Origin: Terrabacter terrigena
Lineage (GTDB): Bacteria; Actinomycetota; Actinomycetes; Actinomycetales; Dermatophilaceae
Direction of reading: 5' to 3'
DNA: 64,000 nucleotides
NCBI RefSeq assembly: GCF_042676085.1
Contig: NZ_JBHTKH010000001.1
Span: 62,001-126,000 of the forward strand
Shown: in pieces, positions 18,159-26,404 of the stretch
How the letters are laid out: every line of letters begins with the position of its first letter
Position numbering within the stretch: position 1 is the first letter of the stretch
Program-made: the position numbers and the translations under genes
The notes under the pieces: generated by a model
Seen by the model: only the letters and a program-made list of their open reading frames with translations
Told to the model about the DNA's origin: nothing
Database searches by the model: none

Positions 18159-18656
18159 TCAGGGAGCGTCGCGAGCGCCGTCGCGCCGCTCGTAGGTGAC
18201 CCAGGAGAAACCGGTCCCGGCCTCGCGGGCGGTCTCCACCCACGTGTCCGGGTCGATGGCGGGGAACGTGACCGAGCCCGGCGGGGACTGCTCGACCTCG
18301 GTGACCAGCAGTCGGGCGGCATACGGCAGGGCGAGACGGTAGACCTCTCCCCCGCCGACGACGAAGAGCTCTCTTTCTCGGGGCACGAGGTCGAGCGCCT
18401 GCTGCAGCGAGTGCGCGACCTCGACCCCGTCATGGCTCCACCCGGTGTCGCGCGTGACGACGATGCTGCGCCGGCCGGGCAGCACCCCCATCGTGTCGAA
18501 CGTGCGCCGTCCCATCACCATCGGGTGGCCCATCGTCGTGCGCTTGAAGAACTTGAGGTCCTCGGGCAGGTGCCACGGCATCGTCAGGCCGTCGCCGATG
18601 ACGCCGTTGCGACCGACGGCGGCGATCATCGTCACGTTCGGTCGCACCTCGGTCAT
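18159..18656 (-). CDS. folA: Dihydrofolate reductase
   Basis: A 165-residue enzyme of normal DHFR length. The motifs are MIAAVGRNGVIGDG at the N-terminus, MPWHLPEDLKFFKRTTMG (with the substrate-binding acidic residue in ED), VMGRRTFDTMG, RRSIVVTR and the cofactor loop FVVGGGEVY. It reduces dihydrofolate with NADPH. Start ATG at 18656 (MTEVRPNVTM). It follows thyA by 28 bp, so the dihydrofolate formed by ThyA is recycled by the co-transcribed FolA. Confidence 0.95.
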   Translation of the reverse strand: MTEVRPNVTMIAAVGRNGVIGDGLTMPWHLPEDLKFFKRTTMGHPMVMGRRTFDTMGVLPGRRSIVVTRDTGWSHDGVEVAHSLQQALDLVPRERELFVVGGGEVYRLALPYAARLLVTEVEQSPPGSVTFPAIDPDTWVETAREAGTGFSWVTYERRDGARDAP

Positions 18657-18684
18657 GTGGTCAAGGCTCGCAGACGCGCCGCGC

Positions 18685-19524
18685 TCACACGGCGATGGGT
18701 GCCTTGATGCCGGGCTCGGCGACATAGTCGAGCAGCTCGAAGTCGTCGAGGTCGAAGTCGTCGATGTTCGTCTTGCCGGGCGTGATGCGCATCGTCGGGA
18801 GCGCGTGCGGCGTGCGGCCCAGCTGCAGGCGCGCCTGCTCGAGGTGGTTGAGGTAGAGGTGCGCGTCGCCGAGGGTGTGCACGAACTCGCCCGGATCGAG
18901 GTCGGTGAGCTGCGCGATCATCTGCGTGAGCAGCGCGTAGCTGGCGATGTTGAACGGCACACCGAGGAAGATGTCGGCGCTGCGCTGGTAGAGCTGGCAC
19001 GAGAGGCGGCGGCGTCCGTCGGCGCCGGGCGGGGAGACGTAGAACTGGAACATCGTGTGGCACGGCGGCAGCGCCATGTCGTCGACGTCGGCGACGTTCC
19101 AGGCCGACACGATGAGGCGCCGGCTGTCGGGGTTGGTGCGGATCTGCTCGATGACCTTGGCGATCTGGTCGACGCGCCGGCCGTCGGGGGTCGGCCAGGA
19201 CCGCCACTGGTAGCCGTAGATCGGGCCGAGGTCGCCGGTCGCGGGGTCGGCCCACTCGTCCCAGATGCTGATGCCGCGCTCCTGGAGCCACCGCACGTTG
19301 GTGTCGCCGCGGAGGAACCACAGCAGCTCGCCGATGATCGAGCGCAGGTGCAGCTTCTTGGTCGTCATGGCCGGGAAGCCGTCGGCGAGGTCGAACCGCA
19401 TCTGGTGGCCGAACACGCTGAGCGTGCCGGTGCCGGTCCGGTCGGACTTCTCCTGACCGTGGGTCAGGACGTGGTCGAGGAGGTCGAGGTACTGCCGCAC
19501 GTCCGGAAGCGTAACCCGCCGCAC
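18685..19524 (-). CDS. thyA: Thymidylate synthase
   Basis: Classic ThyA: KSDRTGTGTLSVFGHQMRF, FPAMTTKKLHLRSIIGELLWF, the catalytic Cys in ALPPCHTMFQFYV, SCQLYQRSADIFLGVPFNIASYALL and the C-terminal PGIKAPIAV. It methylates dUMP to dTMP using methylene-tetrahydrofolate. The start is uncertain: GTG 19524 has a GGGGAG at short spacing; GTG 19500 aligns better with E. coli (VRQYLDLL against MKQYLELM). An ATG at 19578 would start inside a 21-bp inverted repeat and is unlikely. Transcript probably shared with folA. Confidence 0.92.
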   Translation of the reverse strand: MRRVTLPDVRQYLDLLDHVLTHGQEKSDRTGTGTLSVFGHQMRFDLADGFPAMTTKKLHLRSIIGELLWFLRGDTNVRWLQERGISIWDEWADPATGDLGPIYGYQWRSWPTPDGRRVDQIAKVIEQIRTNPDSRRLIVSAWNVADVDDMALPPCHTMFQFYVSPPGADGRRRLSCQLYQRSADIFLGVPFNIASYALLTQMIAQLTDLDPGEFVHTLGDAHLYLNHLEQARLQLGRTPHALPTMRITPGKTNIDDFDLDDFELLDYVAEPGIKAPIAV

Positions 19525-19536
19525 CGACTCCCCATC

Positions 19537-19584
19537 GGTTCGATGTACCAGCGCGTCGTGGGTGACGCGCTGGTACATCGAACC
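19537..19584. repeat. 21-bp perfect inverted repeat between flavoprotein gene and thyA
   Basis: Arms 19537-19557 and 19564-19584 are perfectly complementary over 21 bp with the loop gtgggt. It lies 10 bp after the stop of the flavoprotein gene and 13-37 bp before the thyA start. It is probably the terminator of the flavoprotein/paa transcript, but it overlaps the only space available for a thyA promoter. Confidence 0.8.
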
Positions 19585-19593
19585 CCGCGCCGG

Positions 19594-20697
19594 TCAGGCG
19601 GTGCGGACCTCTTCGCGACGGTGGGCGGCCAGCTGGTCCACGACGGCGCGGGCCGCGGCGCGACCGGCCCGGTTGGCGCCGATGGTCGAGGCTGACGGGC
19701 CGTAGCCGACGAAGTGGATGCGCGGGTCGGCGGTCGACGTGGTGAAGGTGTGGGTGTCGTAGGGGGCCCGAAGCCGTATGCCGCCGTGCTCGCTCCGGAG
19801 CCGCAGTGGCGCGAGGTGCCCGACGGTCGGGCGGAACCCGGTCGCCCAGATGATCGCGTCCGCCGGCTCGAACGACCCGTCCGCCCACCGCACGCCGTCC
19901 GGCTCGATGCGCTCGAACATCGGGCGACGGTCGTACGCCCCCAGCTCGGCTGCGCGGGCCTCCTGGGGTCGCAGGAGCAACCCGGTGACGCTGACGACGC
20001 TCTGCGGCGCGAGGCCGCGCGCCACCCGCTCCTCGACGAGCGCCACGGCCCGGCGGCCGGCGTCCTCGGTGAAGGGCCCGCTCCGCCAGACCGGCTGCCG
20101 CCGCGTCACCCAGGTGGTGCGAGCGACCGGCGCGAGCTCGCCGAGGATCTGCACGGCGGAGGCGCCGCCGCCGACGACGACCACCCGCGGCCCTGCGAGG
20201 TCGTCCGGCCCGGCGTAGTCGGCGGTGTGCAGCTGGCGCCCGCGGAAGGTCTCGATGCCCGGGTAGTACGGCCGGAACGGGGTCTCCCACGTGCCGGTCG
20301 CGTTGACGACCGCCCGCGTCAGCCACGCGCCGGCCGTGGTCTCCACCCGGAGCAGCCCCTCGGCGGAGCCGTCCACCGGCACCACGCCGCGCACCCGGGC
20401 CGGTCGCACCACCGGGAGGCCGAAGCGCCGCTCGTAGGCCTCGAAGTACGCCGGCACCACGACGTTGGCCCGCGCGCGTTGGTCCACGTCGCCCAGCGGC
20501 ATACCGGGGAGGTCGGCCACGCCGTGCACGTCGTGCATGGTCAGGCTGTCCCATCGGTGCTGCCACGCACCCCCCGGCGCCCGGTTGGCGTCGAGCACGA
20601 CGAACGGCCCGACGCCGAGCCGCTGGAGGTGATGGGCGGCAGACAGCCCGGCCTGGCCGGCGCCGATCACGACCGCGTCGACGACCTCTGCACGCAT
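19594..20697 (-). CDS. FAD/NAD(P)-dependent monooxygenase-like flavoprotein (CzcO/FMO type)
   Basis: A 367-residue two-dinucleotide-domain oxidoreductase. The FAD Rossmann motif is VIGAGQAGLSAAHHL at residues 8-22, the second nucleotide-binding site is VVGGGASAVQI, and between them lies FRGRQLHTADY, which fits the FMO/Baeyer-Villiger fingerprint FxGxxxHxxx(W/Y). WATGFRP is the typical ATG motif. Such enzymes oxygenate carbonyl, amine or sulfur substrates with NADPH and O2. It lies 41 bp downstream of paaE on the same strand. The start codon at 20697 lies inside an inverted repeat. The substrate is unknown; location suggests but does not prove a link with aromatic catabolism. Confidence 0.8.
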   Translation of the reverse strand: MRAEVVDAVVIGAGQAGLSAAHHLQRLGVGPFVVLDANRAPGGAWQHRWDSLTMHDVHGVADLPGMPLGDVDQRARANVVVPAYFEAYERRFGLPVVRPARVRGVVPVDGSAEGLLRVETTAGAWLTRAVVNATGTWETPFRPYYPGIETFRGRQLHTADYAGPDDLAGPRVVVVGGGASAVQILGELAPVARTTWVTRRQPVWRSGPFTEDAGRRAVALVEERVARGLAPQSVVSVTGLLLRPQEARAAELGAYDRRPMFERIEPDGVRWADGSFEPADAIIWATGFRPTVGHLAPLRLRSEHGGIRLRAPYDTHTFTTSTADPRIHFVGYGPSASTIGANRAGRAAARAVVDQLAAHRREEVRTA

Positions 20698-20721
20698 GCT
20701 CGTTGAACGCTCAACGAGCAT
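20696..20721. promoter_or_regulatory. Inverted repeat overlapping the flavoprotein start codon
   Basis: ATGCTCGTTGA (20696-20706) and TCAACGAGCAT (20711-20721) form perfect 11-bp arms around acgc. The repeat covers the start codon of the minus-strand flavoprotein gene, so it could be a TetR-type operator or an RNA hairpin that hides the start. Confidence 0.6.
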
Positions 20722-20738
20722 CGGGTCTTCCCGGGGGC

Positions 20739-21890
20739 TCAGGCGTCGTAGTCGAGCGAGACCTCGTCGCTGACCGGGTGGCTCTGGCAGGCGAGCACGA
20801 TGCCGGCCGCCACCTCCTCGGGCTCGAGCGCGTAGTTGCGGTCCATGCGCACCTCGCCCGAGACGAGGCGCGCGCGACACGTGCCGCAGACGCCGTTGGT
20901 GCACGAGAACGGGGCGTCGGGGCGCGCCCGGAGGGTGGCGTCGAGGACGGTCTCGTCACGGCTCGGCATCGGGATGACCGTGGTGCGGCCGTCGAGGTTG
21001 ACCGTGACGGTCGCCTCGGGCGGGGCGGAGTCGTCGACGACGACCTTGCGCCGGGGCTCCCTGCCGTCGTCGACGTGGAAGATCTCGTGGTGGATGTGGC
21101 GCGCGTCGACGCCCCGGTCCTTGAGGAGCCCCTCGGCGCCGGTGACCAGGCCGAAGGGTCCGCAGAGGTACCACTCGTCGACCGACTGCACCGGCAGCAG
21201 CGACCCGAAGATGGCCGCCAGCCGCTCGGGGTCGAGGCGACCCGAGAAGAGCTCGACGTCCTGCGCCTCGCGCGACAGCACGTTGATGAGGTGGAAGCGG
21301 CCCGGGAAGCGGTTCTTGAGGTCCTCGAGCTCCTCGAGGAACATGATCGAGCTCGTGCGGCGGTTGCCGAAGAGCAGCGTCGCGCGGGAGCCGGGCTCCT
21401 CCTCGAGGGCGGTCGTCAGCAGCGAGAGCACCGGCGTGATGCCCGAGCCCGCCGCGATCGCGACGTGATGGCGTATGCCGTCGGGCCGGGTCGGGCAGGT
21501 GAACGAGCCCGCCGGCGTCATGACCTCGACGACGTCGCCGGGTGAGACGCCACTGTTGAGCCACGTGGACATGCGCCCCTCGGGCACCTGCGCGGCGGCG
21601 ACCCGCAGCCGGTGGCCCGTCGGGTCGGCCCCGCGCGACTGGCAGATGGAGTACGACTGGCGCACGTCCTCGCCCGCGATCGTGGCGCGCAGCGTGAGGT
21701 GCTGGCCGGGCTCGAACGCGAACTCGTCGACGAGGTCGTCGGGCACCTCGAAGGTGACGGCGACAGACTCCTCGGTGAGGCGCTCGACCGCCGAGACGGT
21801 GAGGGGGTGGAACCGGGCACGGTGGCGGGCGGCTGCCGGGGCGGCCGGTCCACCCGAGGGGGCGGCGGACTCGGTGGTGACGTCGGTCAT
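20739..21890 (-). CDS. paaE: PaaE, reductase of phenylacetyl-CoA epoxidase
   Basis: A 383-residue reductase. It begins with a FAD-binding domain (RQSYSIC, with the Arg-x-Tyr-Ser motif, about residues 95-101), then an NAD-binding domain (IAAGSGITPVLSLL, and the terminal YLCGPFG), and ends with a plant-type 2Fe-2S domain: CTNGVCGTCRARLVSGEV with the fourth Cys in VLACQSHP. It passes electrons from NADPH to the PaaAC di-iron site. Start ATG 21890 overlaps the paaD stop. Confidence 0.95.
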   Translation of the reverse strand: MTDVTTESAAPSGGPAAPAAARHRARFHPLTVSAVERLTEESVAVTFEVPDDLVDEFAFEPGQHLTLRATIAGEDVRQSYSICQSRGADPTGHRLRVAAAQVPEGRMSTWLNSGVSPGDVVEVMTPAGSFTCPTRPDGIRHHVAIAAGSGITPVLSLLTTALEEEPGSRATLLFGNRRTSSIMFLEELEDLKNRFPGRFHLINVLSREAQDVELFSGRLDPERLAAIFGSLLPVQSVDEWYLCGPFGLVTGAEGLLKDRGVDARHIHHEIFHVDDGREPRRKVVVDDSAPPEATVTVNLDGRTTVIPMPSRDETVLDATLRARPDAPFSCTNGVCGTCRARLVSGEVRMDRNYALEPEEVAAGIVLACQSHPVSDEVSLDYDA

Positions 21891-22402
21891 CAGATGGCCT
21901 TGAACTCGTCGAAGGGCTCGAGGCAGGCGTTGCAACGGCGCAGCGCCTTGCACGCGGTCGAGCCGAAGTGGGCGATCTCGGTGGTGTCGGTCGAGCCGCA
22001 CCGCGGGCAGCCGACGACGTGACGGGACAGGGTCAGCGCCACCGGGCCGCGCGACTCCCCCGTCGGGGCGCGCCCGGGCGGGGCGATGCCGAAGCGGGCG
22101 AGGGCGGCCTTGCCCTCGTCGGTCATCCAGTCCGTCGTCCAGGCCGGCGACAGCTGCGTGCAGACATGGGCGGCATACCCGTGGCTGTAGGCCTCGAAGG
22201 AGATGCGCCCGGCGATGGCCTCCATCGCGGGGCACCCGCTGTAGGTGGGCGTGACGGTGACCACGACGGTGCGTGACGCCTCGTCGACCTCGACCGACCG
22301 CAGGATGCCGAGGTCGGCGATGCTGATCACCGGCACCTCAGGGTCAGGGATGCGCGAGATCGCCTCTGCGACACCGGACTCCACCGCCACGGCCGTCACC
22401 AC
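21890..22402 (-). CDS. paaD: PaaD, Fe-S assembly-type protein of the PAA epoxidase operon
   Basis: A 170-residue member of the DUF59/MIP18 family. The N-terminal domain has IPDPEVPVISIADLGIL and TPTYSGCPAMEAI. The C-terminal part has a CxxC...CxxC zinc-ribbon-like motif (CPRCGS and CNAC). PaaD is thought to mature the epoxidase iron centre. GTG starts at 22402 or 22399 are both possible; both overlap the paaC stop. Confidence 0.93.
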   Translation of the reverse strand: MVTAVAVESGVAEAISRIPDPEVPVISIADLGILRSVEVDEASRTVVVTVTPTYSGCPAMEAIAGRISFEAYSHGYAAHVCTQLSPAWTTDWMTDEGKAALARFGIAPPGRAPTGESRGPVALTLSRHVVGCPRCGSTDTTEIAHFGSTACKALRRCNACLEPFDEFKAI

Positions 22403-23271
22403 GTCGCGCCGGGGTGCGACCGCGCGATGTGCTGCATCTCGGCGAGCAGGTAGCCCATCGGCCGCGAGTGGATGCCGTCACGACCGCCGCGCGAGCGCCA
22501 GGGCGACTCGTCGGGAAGCGTCAGCGTCGCCTCGCCGACGACGTCCGCGACGCGCGCCACGACGGCGTCGTGCAGCCCCGAGGGCAGCACCCCGGCGCCG
22601 AGCCCCGCCGCCTGCACCGAGGCAGCGTCGTCGTCGAACAGCTCCGCGAGGTAGGGCAGCACGCGCTGGAGGGCAGCCTGCATGCGCCGCTGCGACTCCT
22701 CGGTGCCGTCGCCGAGCCGCACGACCCACAGCGCGGCGTGGTCGAGGTGGTAGCGCACCTCCTTGAGCGCCTTGCCGGCCACGCCGGCCACGACGTCGTC
22801 GCTCGAGGCACCGAGTGCCGTGTGCAGCTCGACCTGGTAGGCGGAGAACCACAGCAGCCGTGCCATCTCGTCGGCGAAGTCGCCGCGCTCCTGCTCCACG
22901 AGGTGCACGTTGCGCCACTCACGCTCGTCGCGGTGCATGGCGAAGTCGTCCTCGCTGCGGCCGGTGCCGTCGATCGAGCCGACGTAGGGGTAGAGGCCGC
23001 GCGCCTGGCCGAGGAGGTCGAGGGCGATGTTGCCGAGCGCCATGTCCTCCTCGATCTGGGGGGCGTTCGTCATCCACTCCCCCAGCCGCTGGGCGTACAC
23101 CATCGCGTCGTCGGCGAGCCCGAGCAGGTAGGTCGCGTAGGGCTTGGTGCCCGGCGAGTTCTCGGCCGCCCCGGGCAGCGGTCCCCTCTCGGCCGTTGGG
23201 CCGGATGGGGTGCTCGAGCGGGGTCTCCCCGAAGTGTCGGAGCGAGGAGGAGGGCTTTGTGGGGTGCTCAC
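22396..23271 (-). CDS. paaC: PaaC, structural subunit of phenylacetyl-CoA epoxidase
   Basis: A 291-residue ferritin-like helical protein with NAPQIEEDMALGNIALDLLGQAR, FSAYQVELHTAL and LKEVRYHLDHAALWVVRLGDGTEES, which are PaaC signatures. It pairs with PaaA to form the catalytic core but lacks a full metal site. The start is a GTG at 23271 overlapping the paaB stop. The first 35 residues are Pro/Ser-rich and probably disordered. Confidence 0.94.
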   Translation of the reverse strand: MSTPQSPPPRSDTSGRPRSSTPSGPTAERGPLPGAAENSPGTKPYATYLLGLADDAMVYAQRLGEWMTNAPQIEEDMALGNIALDLLGQARGLYPYVGSIDGTGRSEDDFAMHRDEREWRNVHLVEQERGDFADEMARLLWFSAYQVELHTALGASSDDVVAGVAGKALKEVRYHLDHAALWVVRLGDGTEESQRRMQAALQRVLPYLAELFDDDAASVQAAGLGAGVLPSGLHDAVVARVADVVGEATLTLPDESPWRSRGGRDGIHSRPMGYLLAEMQHIARSHPGATW

Positions 23272-23576
23272 AGGTACTCGACATCCTCTGGAACGTCGTA
23301 GAACGTGGGGTGCCGGTAGATCTTGTCGGCGGACGGGTCGAAGAAGGAGTCCTTCTCGGTGGGGCTGCTCGCCGTGACGTCGTCGGCGCGCACGACCCAG
23401 ATGGAGACGCCCTCCTGGCGACGCGTGTACACGTCGCGCGCGTTGCGCAGCGCCAGCGTCGCATCGGGTGCGTGGAGCGAGCCCACGTGGACGTGCGAGA
23501 GTCCCCGCTTGCCACGGACGAACACCTCCCAGAGCGGCCAGCTCCTCTCGGACGCCCTCTCGGGTGCTTCGGTCAC
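23268..23576 (-). CDS. paaB: PaaB, phenylacetyl-CoA epoxidase subunit
   Basis: A 102-residue subunit with the PaaB pattern WPLWEVFVRGKRGLSHVHVGSLHAPD, ALRNARDVYTRR and the WVVRADDVTAS segment. It bridges PaaAC heterodimers into the functional complex. It starts with an ATG overlapping the paaA stop (ATGA) and is co-translated. Confidence 0.95.
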   Translation of the reverse strand: MTEAPERASERSWPLWEVFVRGKRGLSHVHVGSLHAPDATLALRNARDVYTRRQEGVSIWVVRADDVTASSPTEKDSFFDPSADKIYRHPTFYDVPEDVEYL

Positions 23577-24640
23577 GCGGCACTCTCCTTCTGCTTCTGC
23601 TTCTCACGGGTGGCCTGCTTGGCGGCGTACGCGTTGGCGGCCTCGCGCACCCACGCGCCCTCCTCGTGGGCGCGGCGGCGGTGCGCGATGCGCTCGGCGT
23701 TGCACGGGCCGTCGCCGCGCAGCACCTGCCAGAACTCGTCCCAGTCGATCTCGCCGAAGTCGTAGTGGCCGCGCTCGTCGTTCCAGCGCAGCTCGGGGTC
23801 GGGCAGCACGATGCCGAGCTTCTCGGCCTGCGGCACCATCATGTCGACGAACTTCTGGCGCAGGTCGTCGTTGGCGAAGCGCTTGATGCCCCAGGCCATC
23901 GACTGCTCGGTGTGCCCGCCACCCTTGGCGGCCTCACCCGTGTCGGGCGGCCCGAACATGGCCAGCGCCGGCCACCACCAGCGGTTCGCGGCGTCCTGGG
24001 CCATCGCCTGCTGCGCCTCGGTGCCACGCATGAGGTTCCAGAGGATCTCGAAGCCCTGACGCTGGTGGAAGCTCTCCTCCTTGCACACGCGGATCATGGC
24101 GCGCGCGTACGGCCCGTAGGAGCAGCGGCAGAGCGGCACCTGGTTCATGATCGCGGCGCCGTCGACGAGCCAGCCGATGGCGCCGCAGTCGGCCCACGTC
24201 AGGGTTGGGTAGTTGAAGATCGAGGAGTACTTCTGCCGGCCGTCGTGCAGGCGCTCGAGCAGCTCCTGCCGGTCGATGCCGAGGGTCTCGGCGGCGCTGT
24301 AGAGGTACAGCCCGTGGCCGGCTTCGTCCTGCACCTTCGCGATGAGGATCGCCTTGCGACGCAGGCTGGGCGCGCGGGTGATCCAGTTGCCCTCGGGCTG
24401 CATGCCGATGATCTCGGAGTGCGCGTGCTGTGCGATCTGCCGGATGAGCGTCTCGCGGTACTTCTCCGGCATCGCGTCGCGCGGCTCGATGCGCTGGTCT
24501 GCGGCGATCAGGGCATCGAAGTCGTCACCGACCGCGTCGGAACCGTCACGCTGGTCGTCGTGCGCCGCCGCCGCGTCGTACGCGTCGGTCTCGGCCGCGT
24601 TCAGCGGTTCGTTCGGGTCGATGACGTCGTTGCCATACAT
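23573..24640 (-). CDS. paaA: PaaA, catalytic subunit of phenylacetyl-CoA epoxidase
   Basis: A 355-residue di-iron oxygenase. The metal ligands lie in the helical segments KVQDEAGHGLYLY and RVCKEESFHQRQGFE (the ExxH-type pairs), with WADCGAIGWLVDGAA between them. It forms the ring 1,2-epoxide of phenylacetyl-CoA, the key step of aerobic phenylacetate breakdown. Start ATG 24640 (MYGNDVIDPNE); 62 bp separate it from the divergent acetyltransferase. The first gene of paaABCDE. The ring-opening and beta-oxidation genes (paaZ, paaG, paaF, paaH, paaK) are not in the window. Confidence 0.95.
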   Translation of the reverse strand: MYGNDVIDPNEPLNAAETDAYDAAAAHDDQRDGSDAVGDDFDALIAADQRIEPRDAMPEKYRETLIRQIAQHAHSEIIGMQPEGNWITRAPSLRRKAILIAKVQDEAGHGLYLYSAAETLGIDRQELLERLHDGRQKYSSIFNYPTLTWADCGAIGWLVDGAAIMNQVPLCRCSYGPYARAMIRVCKEESFHQRQGFEILWNLMRGTEAQQAMAQDAANRWWWPALAMFGPPDTGEAAKGGGHTEQSMAWGIKRFANDDLRQKFVDMMVPQAEKLGIVLPDPELRWNDERGHYDFGEIDWDEFWQVLRGDGPCNAERIAHRRRAHEEGAWVREAANAYAAKQATREKQKQKESAA

Positions 24641-24702
24641 GAGTCCAGTATGCGAGATGGGCCGGGGCGCTGCCAAAGCCGGGTCCTTGAGAGGATGCCG
24701 GG

Positions 24703-25341
24703 GTGGCACACGATCACGGGCACGCCCATCCGCACACGCACGGCAACGACCACGACAACGGCGACGGGCACGGCCACGGCCACGTGCAGGGTCCCGTCGC
24801 GGACGCCAGCGTCCGCGTGGCCCGCCCCTCCGACGCGCCCGCCGTGGGCCTCGTGCAGGCCGTCGTGTTCCGTGAGGCGTATGCCGGCGTGCTCGCCCCC
24901 GAGGTCGTCGCCGCGTTCGAGCCGCGTCCCTTCGCCAACGCCTGGCGGGCGACGCTCGAGGGCGAGCAGTCCCGCGACGGGGTCCTGCTCGTCGCGTGCG
25001 CCGGCGAGCAGGTCGTCGGTTTCGCCGCGGTCGGCGCCTCCGACGACGCGGACGCCGGTCCCGGCACGGCCGAACTGCTCGTCCTCGGCGTGCACCCCGA
25101 GGCCCGTCGGCAGGGGCACGGCTCACGCCTGCTGCACGCCGTCGTCGACACGGCCCGGGCCCGCGGTCGCGACGAGCTGGCCGCCTGGGTGCTGGGGGCC
25201 GACGACACCACGCGCGCCTTCCTCACGGCCGCCGGGATGGCCGTCGACGGAGCCCGGCGCGAACGGGTCGTCTCGGACGACGGGCGCACGGCCGCCGAGA
25301 TCCGCCTGTCGGCCGTCCTGGCCGACCCGGGGACCGCATGA
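24703..25341 (+). CDS. GNAT-family N-acetyltransferase with His-rich leader
   Basis: A 212-residue protein starting at GTG 24703. The first 30 residues are a His/Asp/Gly run (HGHAHPHTHGNDHDN and GHGHGHV) that could bind Zn, Ni or Cu. A GNAT fold follows (residues about 35-210), with the acetyl-CoA loop VHPEARRQGHGSRLLHAVV and a C-terminal FLTAAGM. The stop overlaps azlC (ATGA), so the enzyme is made with the AzlCD exporter. Substrate unknown. The His-rich leader is unusual for GNATs and may be a metal sensor or store. Confidence 0.82.
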   Translation: MAHDHGHAHPHTHGNDHDNGDGHGHGHVQGPVADASVRVARPSDAPAVGLVQAVVFREAYAGVLAPEVVAAFEPRPFANAWRATLEGEQSRDGVLLVACAGEQVVGFAAVGASDDADAGPGTAELLVLGVHPEARRQGHGSRLLHAVVDTARARGRDELAAWVLGADDTTRAFLTAAGMAVDGARRERVVSDDGRTAAEIRLSAVLADPGTA

Positions 25342-26090
25342 CCGCGTCCGCCCTCCCTCGCGCCGAGCGGCGGGTCGTCGTGCGAGAGGCCCTGTCGGTC
25401 GGTGTCGCGACCGGGGCGTACGGCATCAGCTTCGGCGCCCTCGCCGTCGCGGCCGGGCTCGACGTCTGGCAGGCGACGGCGCTGTCGCTGCTGATGTTCA
25501 CCGGTGGCTCGCAGTTCGCCTTCATCGGCATCGTCGCGGGTGGCCTGCAGGCGGCCCCCGCCGCCATCGCGGCGTCGTCCCTGCTCGGGGTGCGCAACGG
25601 CCTCTACGCTCTCGAGCTCACCCAGCTGCTCGGGGTGCGAGGCCTGCGGCGTCTCGGGGCGGCCCACCTGACCATCGACGAGTCGACGGCGGTGGCGGTC
25701 TCGCAGGAGCACGTGCGCGCCTCGCGACTCGGGTTCTGGCTGACGGGCACGTCGGTGTTCGTCCTCTGGAACCTCACGACCCTGGGCGGCGCGCTCCTCG
25801 GCAACAAGCTCGGCGACCCACGCACCTACGGACTCGACGCCGCGGCGTGCGCAGCTTTCACGGCCCTGCTCTGGCCGCGGCTGCGCAGCCGCGACGCGGT
25901 GGGCGTGGCCGCGCTCGCCGCGGTCGTCTCCGTCGCCCTCTCGCCGAGCCTGCCGGCCGGCGTCCCCGTGCTGGCCGCGGCGCTCGCGGCGCTCCTCGCC
26001 TGGCGTGCCCCTCGAGGCGGTGACCGGGCGCCGGCGGACGACCCGCAGGCGGCGGAGGTGCGCGTCTCGCAGCAGGGCGGAGGCGCATGA
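25338..26090 (+). CDS. azlC: AzlC family branched-chain amino acid exporter, large subunit
   Basis: A 250-residue polytopic protein with the AzlC signatures YGISFGALAVAAGL, LLMFTGGSQFAFIGIVAGG, SSLLGVRNGLYALEL and the acidic TIDESTAVA. AzlC works with a small AzlD partner to export branched-chain amino acids or analogues. ATG 25338 overlaps the upstream acetyltransferase; the stop overlaps azlD. Confidence 0.92.
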   Translation: MTASALPRAERRVVVREALSVGVATGAYGISFGALAVAAGLDVWQATALSLLMFTGGSQFAFIGIVAGGLQAAPAAIAASSLLGVRNGLYALELTQLLGVRGLRRLGAAHLTIDESTAVAVSQEHVRASRLGFWLTGTSVFVLWNLTTLGGALLGNKLGDPRTYGLDAAACAAFTALLWPRLRSRDAVGVAALAAVVSVALSPSLPAGVPVLAAALAALLAWRAPRGGDRAPADDPQAAEVRVSQQGGGA

Positions 26091-26401
26091 CCATGTGGGT
26101 GGCGGTCATCGTGGCCGCGGCGATCGCCTTCGGGCTCAAGCTCGCCGGCTACCTGGTGCCGGCGAGCGTCCTCGACGACCCCAGGGTCCGTCGGGTCACC
26201 GCGGCGCTGCCGATCGCGCTGCTCGCGGCGCTCATCGCCACGCAGGCGCTGACGCAGAAGGACGGGTCGCTGACGGTCGACGCGCGTCTGGCCGCCGTAG
26301 GGGTCGCGGTCGTGGCCCTGCTGCTGCGGGCGCCGTTCATCGTCGTGGTCGTGCTGGGCGCGGGCACGGCGGCTCTGCTGCGCCACCTCGGCTGGGGCTG
26401 A
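26087..26401 (+). CDS. azlD: AzlD family small exporter subunit
   Basis: A 104-residue protein with three to four hydrophobic helices, the size and pattern of AzlD (FGLKLAGYLVPASVL near the N-terminus; LAALIATQALTQKDGSL; VGVAVVALLLRAPFIVVVVLGAGTAAL). It overlaps azlC by four bases. The YjbR-type gene follows after 3 bp. Confidence 0.9.
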   Translation: MTMWVAVIVAAAIAFGLKLAGYLVPASVLDDPRVRRVTAALPIALLAALIATQALTQKDGSLTVDARLAAVGVAVVALLLRAPFIVVVVLGAGTAALLRHLGWG

Positions 26402-26404
26402 CCG

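Noticed and set aside
19537..19584. A tRNA-like T-loop (GGTTCGAT) in the inverted repeat
   Set aside because: The two halves form a plain 21-bp hairpin with no acceptor stem, anticodon arm or CCA end.
18653..20566. A 637-residue frame on the minus strand over thyA and the flavoprotein
   Set aside because: It is out of frame with both clear genes and very rich in Arg/Pro/Gly.
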